Assembly: GCA_949775045.1 (NCBI GenBank) | Contig: CATKSA010000188.1 | Location: forward strand, 21,736 to 85,735 | Length of the DNA stretch: 64,000 nucleotides | DNA from: Metridium senile | Taxonomy: Eukaryota > Cnidaria > Anthozoa > Actiniaria > Metridiidae | Direction: 5' to 3' | Part shown: positions 40,061 to 49,600 of the stretch, one piece after another | Layout of the letters: every line of letters begins with the position of its first letter | Numbering within the stretch: position 1 is the stretch's first letter | Position numbers and translations under genes: made by a program | Notes under the pieces: model-generated | The model's database searches: none | What the model was told of the DNA's origin: nothing | The model's input: the letters and a program-made list of their open reading frames with translations, nothing else

Positions 40061-40684
40061 CCCCTCTCTCCATCAGTGCTCCTTTTTACGGGTATTTAAA
40101 GCTACTTAAAGCTACACGGAAAGGAAAGAAGTCGAAACAAACTGTGAGATAATGATTATGATAATGACAATGATTACATGGTAATGATAATGAGTGTTAA
40201 CCGGCAAATGTATATTTGAAATGTAATGATTCATGTTTGCTGAGAATTAAATAAGTGAAATGATTACATCAATGTCATAATAGAATATTAAACGTCGTCG
40301 GAGGCAATTATTATGATTATATTTGTTACTGTAAATTGCGACAAGATATCAAAAAAACTGAGACAAAACTTCAGTAGTTAGCGTGCTGTATGAGGAGTAA
40401 TGAACATCGGTCGCAAACGTCCCCTTTATCATGTTTATACCTTAAGTCTGTTCTGAACTAATTTAAAAAGAATAATGATGATGATGAGATTGAAAATGAT
40501 ATTATTCATAATGATAATGGTAATGTTAAAAGTCATAGTTATAGTTATACTGATGATGACGATGATGATGATGATGACGATAATAATCTTGTTGACAATG
40601 ATGATAAGGGACGGACCGTCTGATTTTTGAGGGGGGCTGTCCCAAATTACCGAAAAAATCGAGCAAAGCCTTGAACCTATAACA
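40061..40684. other. Non-coding spacer with degenerate ATG/ATA-rich tracts
   Basis: Imperfect GATGAT and TAATGATAA tracts (40141-40200, 40470-40600) alternate with unique sequence. A GC-richer patch, GGGACGGACCGTCTG to GGCTGTCCC (about 40608-40645), may be part of a decayed transposon, but it is not resolved. Confidence 0.4.
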
Positions 40685-40895
40685 AATAATCTAATAACAA
40701 TAATAATAATAACAATAATCGTAATAGGCGATAATGATGATAATAAGAAGATAAACAACAACAACAATAATAATAATAATAATACAATATGAAGAAGAAT
40801 GAGATTATTCAGTACGCTATTCAGACGTATTGAGCGTCTATTCGATTCTTAATAATGTCATAACGGTTTATCCTTCATAAACTCGGATGGTATAC
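40685..40895 (-). pseudogene. Decayed duplicate of the 3' end of the GNAT-nuclease gene
   Basis: 40685-40895 aligns with 41330-41533, covering the last 28 or so codons and 3' flank of the fusion gene. On the minus strand it still reads VYHPSL and NRYDIIKNR, but a Cys codon has become a stop and the basic C-terminal tail is lost to substitutions and indels. It arose by tandem duplication about 640 bp from the functional 3' end, and a TTAA-flanked MITE now lies between the two. Confidence 0.75.
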
Positions 40896-40955
40896 ATATA
40901 ACTCTGTATTGATATTAATTGATTCGAATAGCAAAGAGAGAATATGTTTCTTTAA

Positions 40956-41288
40956 AGGGGCACTTGGACCAAAATCAATGAAAATTGAAAATAAAAAAAA
41001 TCTATATTGCAACAATGATAACCATGAAGCAATTTTGCTTACATCAAAAAGACTGACACATAAAAATAGTCAAGGTTTTCTAACATTTAAATTTGGTATG
41101 TATGACGTCATACATACAACCCTATTGTTCTTTGAGATTTTGAACCAAAATTTCTTTAGGTTAATGAGCTTTAGATGCAGAATTTGTAATGAAATTTGGT
41201 TAGTTTTCTGTCTACAATCATTCTCATGTATGCATTGTCGCTTTCCAATTTATTTTAAATTTCTATTGTTTTTGGTCCAATTGGTACT
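40956..41288. mobile_element. 333-bp MITE with TTAA target-site duplication
   Basis: TTAA at 40952-40955 and 41289-41292 flanks the inverted ends AGGGGCACTTGGACCAAAA and TTTTGGTCCAATTGGTACT (15 of 19 positions pair). The TTAA duplication and AG ends suit a Kolobok-type or other TTAA-targeting family; piggyBac usually begins CCY, so it fits less well. A 127-codon ORF running across it has no recognisable domain and is not called. Confidence 0.75.
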
Positions 41289-41446
41289 TTAATATTATAC
41301 CTAGTATATTTAAACTGATAACAGTAATAATAATAAACAGTAATGATAACAATAATAGTAATAAGCGATAATGATGATAATAAGAAGATAAACAACAACA
41401 ATAATAACAACAACAATAAGAAGAATGAGATTATTTACTCGTACGC

Positions 41447-43565
41447 TTACTCGTCGTAGCGACGGCGTCGTGTTGAGCGTCTATTCTTAATGATGTCATA
41501 ACGGTTTTTCCTACATAAACTCGGATGGTAAACCGGACCGTCGCTGCTAAACGCACCACGCCTTTCTTCTCTTGCCCGGTAAAATTCCTGTAGGAGATCG
41601 TCGGTGACCAAATAGTTAAACGTGGGGAAGGCAAAACCCGTGGACAAAGCACGACGAGCCAGCTCGAATCTCCCAAGCGTCGGTTGAAGATTTTCCTCCG
41701 TCATTTGGCTTTCATGATAGGCTCCTCTGATTTCGATGAGTAGTCTGCCGAATGGATCCACTGAAAAGCAATCAACCATGAGCACTGCGTTCTGGGGTGG
41801 TAAACCGCCAAGAACACGACCAAGTTCCTGCAAAAGAAAATCGCGCCCTTCTTCCCAGTACGGTTGGGGGTATTCCGATGCTCTCACTTCGGCTGGTGTT
41901 GGGGCCTCCTGGGTATCGTAGCCAATGAGTCTACTTCGCACATCCGTACCAAGTGAAGCGGCAATCCTACCATACCAAGAAGTACTCTGGTACGCGTTTG
42001 GGTCTGTCGGGGGTGCATCATTACTTCTAACGCCACAAAGTGCTTCCACGCGGGTCTTTGGCAAGCCATCTCCATCGCCTGGTCGTCGCATGGGGTACCT
42101 TAAAAAGAGTCTCACACACAAAGAATGCATATCCATTTGCGCCGCGATTATATTTCTAGGAACGCGACCGTCATTTGCAATTATGGCGTCTAAACTACAA
42201 CCTACCCGTGGTATTTTTAGTATAGCTTCCGACCACGACATCCTGCTCAGCTCCAGAACTGGGTATCTGCACACGGTCCAAGACACTTTTAGGATAGATC
42301 GTAGATATGGAAGGCTCAGGCCAAGGTCATAGTTGTCTGCCAAGTCTTTGATGACATTGTAGGTGTTTTGGTCGACTCTTTTGCTGAATGCCTCAATCTG
42401 CCTGCCGATTTCCAAGTGCTGTAGAAAGGAATGCCTTGCGTCGTTGATCTCTGAGTTTTCTCTCATAGCTTTGGTCTTACGTGCCATTTCGTCCTCATCG
42501 GCGTCTATTGCCTTGACCACAGTTGGAGCCCACTGGACATGATCTGCAAAAGAAAAAAACTGCAAAGATGCCAAAGCATTGTGTACTATACCCCTGTTAG
42601 CATCATCCTCGGCGCTGCCTCGAGGCTGTTCGTTTCTTCGCCTCCTCCTAGCTCTTAGTGGGGGTGCTGCTGTGGTACTGCTGGTGTCTGTGTCGCTAGC
42701 ACTTTCCGTGTCCATATCATCATTCTGAAATTGTCGAAAAGAAAAGCCTTAAAAGATTGATCATTGTTGTATCATGCTGTCGCCAAAAGGATATTAACCC
42801 CACCTGTTGCTCTGAAGGCTGCCCAACACGACTAGACATAGGTGTCGAACTTGTGCCGCTGGCCTGGAAACTCCTGTTCTTCAGTTGAGGAAGGACAAAC
42901 GCAGATTCCACTTGCCTGATCATGCAACTCTTTGCTCTTTCTGTCCGGCTTCTTTGACCTAAATCGAATAAAATCATCATTAATGCTGATTTGTACATCC
43001 CTGACATTTGAAAACCATATGACAAATATAGACGAATAGCTGACGAATTCAAAAATGAATTAGATACTATCAACCAAACGTTAGTCGTGGTTCGTGGTTC
43101 GCACAGTTTGCCAAGTTTTTCCAAGCCACAAGAAAGAACGATATCACCCAAGCACTGCGATTTGAAATTGGATCTGCGGACGATGTACTGCAACTCCCAA
43201 AACGTTTTCCTTGCTGTCTGGACGATCTCCGCTCTGGTGGTCTGTCCGGGAAGGTTTTCCAGATTCCTCTCATCAGTCTCGTATCCGTGCTTGCTGAAGG
43301 TCGCCAGGGCAACAGGCTGGTTGTTCTCTCTGCAAAAAGCGATGACGGTCACTCTGTCAGGTCCGTTTACAGGCGGCTCGAAGATTTCGCCGACGGTGGC
43401 TTTGAAGGCCTTCATGTCTAGACGCGAGCGCTTTGCCTCATCAGAATCCAAAATACTCTCGAGATGCTTCCTGTCGCAGGTGGGGGGATGTTCGCCGTAT
43501 ACCTACAGACAATCGATTAACAAATGAATGAAATGGACGGAAGGAACGAACGAATCAACTAATTT

Positions 43566-43608
<43 letters not shown>

Positions 43609-44854
43609 CATCCATCCATCCATCCATCCATCCATCCATCCATCCATCCATCCTGCACAGAATCCTGTTTTTGGAACCTCTTATAACTATGCACCCATTA
43701 TGAACTCAATAGCATGCACGAGTCACGCTAGATAGAGGGTCCTGAAGGGGTAAAATGGGAGCTGGGATTGGACTGGGAAAATGGGATTGGATGCACTGGG
43801 ACTGGGATTTACAAATAAAAGAACAATAGAAAATGGAAATGGGATTGAAAACTTGAGCAGAACTGATGGGGTTATGTGACTTTTGACTAGGACCTGGTCC
43901 AAATATAAACTGGGGAAATCCCAACACCCCCCGCCCCCCCTCCCCCCCCCCCCCCCCCCAGCACACACACACACACACACTCTTGATAAAGCAGTTTGTA
44001 TGCCATTCCGTTAAGTGTTGTTTGTTGCTCTTGTACACAAATCAATTTTGATAACCCAAATAATGAGAATTAACATTGAAAAAAAAAATACAGACGGAAA
44101 AATTAACAAACATCCATAACAATAAATATAAGCGTTGAAAAAATATATATATGATCAGACAGATATTCAGGTAAGCGGATTGATACTGTGAAACTTCCTT
44201 AAATGGCCGGTTGAAACTGATTGCAGCAGATATACATTGCAATTTCATGTAAAACTCACACGGCAAACTATTTATCTCCTTGCATTAATAATTACAATAA
44301 TAATAAATGAATTACTTGTAACTGTGCCGCAGAGTTCGATTTTGCTCATCCGAAAGACATTCTTTCAGTTGAAACGTGAACATATAATAGACACGCCTTT
44401 AGTTTATTGTCAGAGTATAGAGCGGATTTCGTATGACTGCGCAAACAGCACGGACACAGCACGGTACAGTACAAATGAATTTAGAGAGTTTTTCTTGTGC
44501 CTATCAAAACACCACAGTTTGGTTACGGCAGTGATTTCGAATGTCTTTATAGAAACTACGGCACGAAAACGGCACGGCACGGTCATGGCAAAAACTTCGA
44601 ATCTTTTTATATAAATTACGACACGGTCACGGCACGGTACGGTACGTTGCACAGTCATACGAAATCCGCATATAAAACACGGAGCTGTTCTTTACACCGT
44701 TAAAAACTCTCCATTGAGAGTTATTCATTCAATTTAGACTTTTAAATTTAGCTTTTCATTCATGATGTTATGATAAAGGATTGGATGCGTTATCATTTCA
44801 ACTTACCTCAACCAAAAATGGACAATCTTTACTCGACGAATTCACAAACTCCAT
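41447..44854 (-). CDS. GNAT acetyltransferase-like / staphylococcal-nuclease-like fusion protein
   Basis: Spliced model, 674 aa: exon 1 44854..44807 (MEFVNSSSK...), intron 43503-44806 (GAG|GTAAGT...CTGTAG), exon 2 43502..42804, intron 42725-42803 (79 bp, CAG|GTGGGG...AATTTCAG), exon 3 42724..41447; all junctions are phase 0. GNAT-like part: VTVIAF about 67-72, [18 protein letters not shown] about 118-135 (motif A degenerate, KxxCxG) and [17 protein letters not shown] about 164-180. Basic stretch 272-284 (RARRRRR) and tail [11 protein letters not shown] suggest nuclear location. SNase-like part, about 500-650: RLIGYDTQE gives Arg514, Asp519, Thr520 and Glu522, matching R35/D40/T41/E43 of staphylococcal nuclease; DPFGR gives Arg576, matching R87. 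The D21 equivalent is uncertain (a DGDG lies near 466). If the 79-bp intron is retained, a stop follows exon 2 and a GNAT-only protein results. The substrate and role are unknown. The region upstream of ATG begins with an acceptor, so a 5' non-coding exon is likely. Confidence 0.75.
43556..43652. repeat. Microsatellite (AATC)n(CATC)n in intron 1 of the fusion gene
   Basis: About ten AATC/TCAA units pass directly into about twelve CATC units. It lies wholly within the 1.3-kb intron. Confidence 0.97.
43925..43980. repeat. Poly-C tract followed by (AC)n
   Basis: Interrupted C-runs of up to about 17 are followed by about nine AC units. This is intronic low complexity. The minus-strand ORFs over it are not genes. 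Confidence 0.95.
44420..44670. mobile_element. MITE-like foldback element in intron 1
   Basis: GCGGATTTCGTATGACTG followed by CGCAA at the left end pairs with an inverted copy ending at 44670 (one mismatch across about 22 bp). The interior repeats GGCACGG/GGTACGG and carries a roughly 60-bp direct duplication (TTCGAATGTCTTTATA against TTCGAATCTTTTTATA). There is no coding potential. Short target-site duplications cannot be resolved. Confidence 0.65.
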
Positions 44855-45000
44855 GTCGGATTCTATCTGAAAGTAAAGCGTTAGTACAAAAAGAAATGAT
44901 TCAATAGATTGTGTGTTGTCCTCGTTCGGATTCTATCTGAAAGTGAAAGCGTTAGTACTGAAATGAAATGATTCAATAAGCTTGTTTTTTTTCCTCGTTT
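44855..45000 (-). repeat. 70-bp tandem duplication of the exon 1 splice acceptor
   Basis: TCGGATTCTATCTGAAAGT (minus strand: ACTTTCAG|ATAGAATCC) occurs at 44857 and again at 44927. The proximal copy is the acceptor used in the fusion-gene model. The distal copy provides a second identical acceptor 70 bp upstream, so the 5' UTR could be spliced at either. Confidence 0.7.
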
Positions 45001-45051
45001 TTCACTCTCATCTGCGTAGTCAACTACCTAGATTATTGTAGAGCTATTGTT

Positions 45052-45922
45052 CTGCAATTACCCAGAATTCCAAGATGAAATTATACCATAATTCCATTCG
45101 GGAACCCTGTGTAAAACAAGTAGTCTGTAATTACCCACAATTCCAAGATGAAATTATACCATAATTCCATTAGGGAACCCTGTGTAAAACAAGTAGTCTG
45201 TAATTACCCACAATTCCAAGATGAAATTATACCATAATTCCATTAGGGAACCCTGTGTAAAACAAGTAGTCTGTAATTACCCACAATTCCAAGATGAAAT
45301 TATACCATAATTCCATTAGGGAACCCTGTGTAAAACAAGTAGTCTGTAATTACCCACAATTCCAAGATGAAATTATACCATAATTCCATTCGGGAACCCT
45401 GTGTAAAACAAGTAGTCTGTAATTACCCAGAATTCCAAGATGAAATTATACCATAATTCCATTAGGGAACCCTGTGTAAAACAAGTAGTCTGTAATTACC
45501 CACAATTCCAAGATGAAATTATACCATAATTCCATTAGGGAACCCTGTGTAAAACAAGTAGTCTGTAATTACCCACAATTCCAAGATGAAATTATACCAT
45601 AATTCCATTAGGGAACCCTGTGTAAAACAAGTAGTCTGTAATTACCCAGAATTCCAAGATGAAATTATACCATAATTCCATTAGGGAACCCTGTGTAAAA
45701 CAAGTAGTCTGTAATTACCCAGAATTCCAAGATGAAATTATACCATAATTCCATTAGGGAACCCTGTGTAAAACAAGTAGTCTGTAATTACCCACAATTC
45801 CAAGATGAAATTATACCATAATTCCATTAGGGAACCCTGTGTAAAACAAGTAGTCTGTAATTACCCACAATTCCAAGATGAAATTATACCATAATTCCAT
45901 TCGGGAACCCTGTGTAAAACAA
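45052..45922. repeat. 12-copy, 73-bp minisatellite
   Basis: Units start at 45052, 45125, 45198 and so on to 45855. Differences are confined to a few positions (CAGAATTCC/CACAATTCC and CATTCGGG/CATTAGGG). It lies between the 5' end of the minus-strand fusion gene and the candidate plus-strand first exon. No ORF persists through it. Confidence 0.98.
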
Positions 45923-46097
45923 TAACACGTTGGGTTCAGTGTGTTTGATCGTACCGTCACGGTTTCTTTGCAAAAATTTTTTAACAGCAAATATGTGACC
46001 TGATACTTTATCGTCCTTTATCATTGGAAGTTATTAATATCAATGTGAATTGTATAGTTAGTAAGCTGGAAATACTAAATATATCGATGTTCGTGGA
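45923..46097 (+). promoter_or_regulatory. Candidate promoter region of the plus-strand satellite transcript
   Basis: AT-rich unique sequence between the minisatellite and the AAGATGGCGG context at 46103-46112. The latter resembles the YY1-type element often found just downstream of transcription starts and overlapping start codons. TATA-like strings are present but not diagnostic. The region could also drive the divergent minus-strand fusion gene. This is inference from position. Confidence 0.35.
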
Positions 46098-46128
46098 ATG
46101 CCAAGATGGCGGACATGCTTGAATTCAG
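46098..46128 (+). ncRNA. Predicted first exon of the satellite-spanning transcript
   Basis: Two ATGs (46098, and 46106 in the AAGATGGCGG context) precede a strong donor, TTCAG|GTAAGC, at 46128/46129. From the first ATG the frame runs into the predicted second exon at 46532 and stays open to its donor (31 codons in total). The peptide has no recognisable similarity. From the second ATG the frame stops in exon 2. A coding role is doubtful. Confidence 0.45.
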
Positions 46129-46479
46129 GTAAGCATTTAGATTCCAAGTCTATTTAGTATGTATTTTGTATAAATACGGTTAGTTTGTTAAAGTATATAC
46201 TCGAAGGTATCTCTCTGTACACACACGTTGTGTAACTTGTAAAAGTGTTTCATTAACTTGATCTACAAGAATTGTCAATAAACGGAATGCCAATTCCTAT
46301 TTTATATAATGTGTTCTAGTGTAATGGAATTACGTTAGAAAATATTTTATGTTCTAATATATAATATAATATATATTAGTTGAACGTGATGATGTCCAAC
46401 ACTAGTTAATTCACATAATGAGAATCTTACAGTATGATCAATTTTGAACTGCATGTTTGTTTATACATATATTCGACAA
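46129..46479. other. Predicted intron 1 of the plus-strand transcript, no other feature
   Basis: AT-rich sequence (for example ATATAATATAATATATATTAG) between the predicted donor at 46129 and the diverged left-border satellite unit. It contains AATAAA at 46278-46283 but no recognisable gene. Confidence 0.4.
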
Positions 46480-46685
46480 CTAGCTGGTTCAAAGTGGCCA
46501 GCTCTGATTTTAACTTGTCTTTTGCTTGCAGCGTCAATGGGTTTGGCCAGTCGCATGCCGTATAAATGGCACGTGTTTAAGCATATACGGCAGGTAAGGA
46601 TCACTGTGATTAATGGATATTATACTGTAGACAGCTAGTTCTGTTTAGTAATAATTATGATATAGTGCAGTCTGTATTTTTGTTT
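46480..46685 (+). repeat. Diverged left-border satellite unit with mini-exon 46532-46593
   Basis: The sequence aligns with the second half of the monomer but is clearly diverged. Its acceptor TTGTCTTTTGCTTGCAG is the version found at the right borders. Its mini-exon is 62 bp (46532-46593) where the array has 65 bp, ending CGGCAG|GTAAGG, a better donor than that of the array. The dyad site is changed too (AGACAGCTAGTTCT for AGACCTGCAGGTCT). At 46686 it joins the homogeneous array in mid-exon (CGACGTGTTG). It is probably a relic of the original single-copy exon. Confidence 0.75.
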
Positions 46686-49600
46686 TGGCACGACGTGTTG
46701 AATCATTGCAGGTAATGAATGAATTATATTATACTGTAGACCTGCAGGTCTGTTTAGTAATGATTATGATGTCAAAGTTTCTCTATGTATAGTGCAGTCT
46801 GTATGGTTTGTTTTTTCTGTTTGAACTAGCTGTGGGGAATTGGAAAACAGAGCGATCTGTGATCAATTGGCCCTAGTTAATCAATTGACTAAATGCTAAA
46901 ATGGACTGTTTCAGAATGTTTTAAACTCTCACGTCTGGGGCTGTGCACAGGACTTCAGCGTGCAATTGCGGCCTTGCCTTGGAGGTGTGGGCCATTAGAA
47001 CTGCTTGCAGTGGCAGTGTTTGACAGCTTGGATTTTAACTTTGCTTAAATTGCTTTTCAGCGTCAATTGGTGTTCACGACAGTACAGTGCAGTTGCATGC
47101 CGTACGACGTGTTGAATCATTGCAGGTAATGAATGAATTATATTATACTGTAGACCTGCAGGTCTGTTTAGTAATGATTATGATGTCAAAGTTTCTCTAT
47201 GTATAGTGCAGTCTGTATGGTTTGTTTTTTTCTGTTTGAACTAGCTGTGGGGAATTGGAAAACAGAGCGATCTGTGATCAATTGGCCCTAGTTAATCAAT
47301 TGACTAAATGCTAAAATGGACTGTTTCAGAATGTTTTAAACTCTCACGTCTGGGGCTGTGCACAGGACTTCAGCGTGCAATTGCGGCCTTGCCTTGGAGG
47401 TGTGGGCCATTAGAACTGCTTGCAGTGGCAGTGTTTGACAGCTTGGATTTTAACTTTGCTTAAATTGCTTTTCAGCGTCAATTGGTGTTCACGACAGTAC
47501 AGTGCAGTTGCATGCCGTACGACGTGTTGAATCATTGCAGGTAATGAATGAATTATATTATACTGTAGACCTGCAGGTCTGTTTAGTAATGATTATGATG
47601 TCAAAGTTTCTCTATGTATAGTGCAGTCTGTATGGTTTGTTTTTTTCTGTTTGAACTAGCTGTGGGGAATTGGAAAACAGAGCGATCTGTGATCAATTGG
47701 CCCTAGTTAATCAATTGACTAAATGCTAAAATGGACTGTTTCAGAATGTTTTAAACTCTCACGTCTGGGGCTGTGCACAGGACTTCAGCGTGCAATTGCG
47801 GCCTTGCCTTGGAGGTGTGGGCCATTAGAACTGCTTGCAGTGGCAGTGTTTGACAGCTTGGATTTTAACTTTGCTTAAATTGCTTTTCAGCGTCAATTGG
47901 TGTTCACGACAGTACAGTGCAGTTGCATGCCGTACGACGTGTTGAATCATTGCAGGTAATGAATGAATTATATTATACTGTAGACCTGCAGGTCTGTTTA
48001 GTAATGATTATGATGTCAAAGTTTCTCTATGTATAGTGCAGTCTGTATGGTTTGTTTTTTCTGTTTGAACTAGCTGTGGGGAATTGGAAAACAGAGCGAT
48101 CTGTGATCAATTGGCCCTAGTTAATCAATTGACTAAATGCTAAAATGGACTGTTTCAGAATGTTTTAAACTCTCACGTCTGGGGCTGTGCACAGGACTTC
48201 AGCGTGCAATTGCGGCCTTGCCTTGGAGGTGTGGGCCATTAGAACTGCTTGCAGTGGCAGTGTTTGACAGCTTGGATTTTAACTTTGCTTAAATTGCTTT
48301 TCAGCGTCAATTGGTGTTCACGACAGTACAGTGCAGTTGCATGCCGTACGACGTGTTGAATCATTGCAGGTAATGAATGAATTATATTATACTGTAGACC
48401 TGCAGGTCTGTTTAGTAATGATTATGATGTCAAAGTTTCTCTATGTATAGTGCAGTCTGTATGGTTTGTTTTTTCTGTTTGAACTAGCTGTGGGGAATTG
48501 GAAAACAGAGCGATCTGTGATCAATTGGCCCTAGTTAATCAATTGACTAAATGCTAAAATGGACTGTTTCAGAATGTTTTAAACTCTCACGTCTGGGGCT
48601 GTGCACAGGACTTCAGCGTGCAATTGCGGCCTTGCCTTGGAGGTGTGGGCCATTAGAACTGCTTGCAGTGGCAGTGTTTGACAGCTTGGATTTTAACTTT
48701 GCTTAAATTGCTTTTCAGCGTCAATTGGTGTTCACGACAGTACAGTGCAGTTGCATGCCGTACGACGTGTTGAATCATTGCAGGTAATGAATGAATTATA
48801 TTATACTGTAGACCTGCAGGTCTGTTTAGTAATGATTATGATGTCAAAGTTTCTCTATGTATAGTGCAGTCTGTATGGTTTGTTTTTTCTGTTTGAACTA
48901 GCTGTGGGGAATTGGAAAACAGAGCGATCTGTGATCAATTGGCCCTAGTTAATCAATTGACTAAATGCTAAAATGGACTGTTTCAGAATGTTTTAAACTC
49001 TCACGTCTGGGGCTGTGCACAGGACTTCAGCGTGCAATTGCGGCCTTGCCTTGGAGGTGTGGGCCATTAGAACTGCTTGCAGTGGCAGTGTTTGACAGCT
49101 TGGATTTTAACTTTGCTTAAATTGCTTTTCAGCGTCAATTGGTGTTCACGACAGTACAGTGCAGTTGCATGCCGTACGACGTGTTGAATCATTGCAGGTA
49201 ATGAATGAATTATATTATACTGTAGACCTGCAGGTCTGTTTAGTAATGATTATGATGTCAAAGTTTCTCTATGTATAGTGCAGTCTGTATGGTTTGTTTT
49301 TTTCTGTTTGAACTAGCTGTGGGGAATTGGAAAACAGAGCGATCTGTGATCAATTGGCCCTAGTTAATCAATTGACTAAATGCTAAAATGGACTGTTTCA
49401 GAATGTTTTAAACTCTCACGTCTGGGGCTGTGCACAGGACTTCAGCGTGCAATTGCGGCCTTGCCTTGGAGGTGTGGGCCATTAGAACTGCTTGCAGTGG
49501 CAGTGTTTGACAGCTTGGATTTTAACTTTGCTTAAATTGCTTTTCAGCGTCAATTGGTGTTCACGACAGTACAGTGCAGTTGCATGCCGTACGACGTGTT

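Noticed and set aside
40909..41292. 127-codon plus-strand ORF
   Set aside because: Mostly contained within a MITE with TTAA duplication and inverted ends; composition is AT-driven and no domain is recognised.
41736..43527. Plus-strand and alternate minus-strand ORFs over the GNAT-nuclease gene
   Set aside because: Shadows in other frames; they have no domain signature and are not bounded by splice or start signals.
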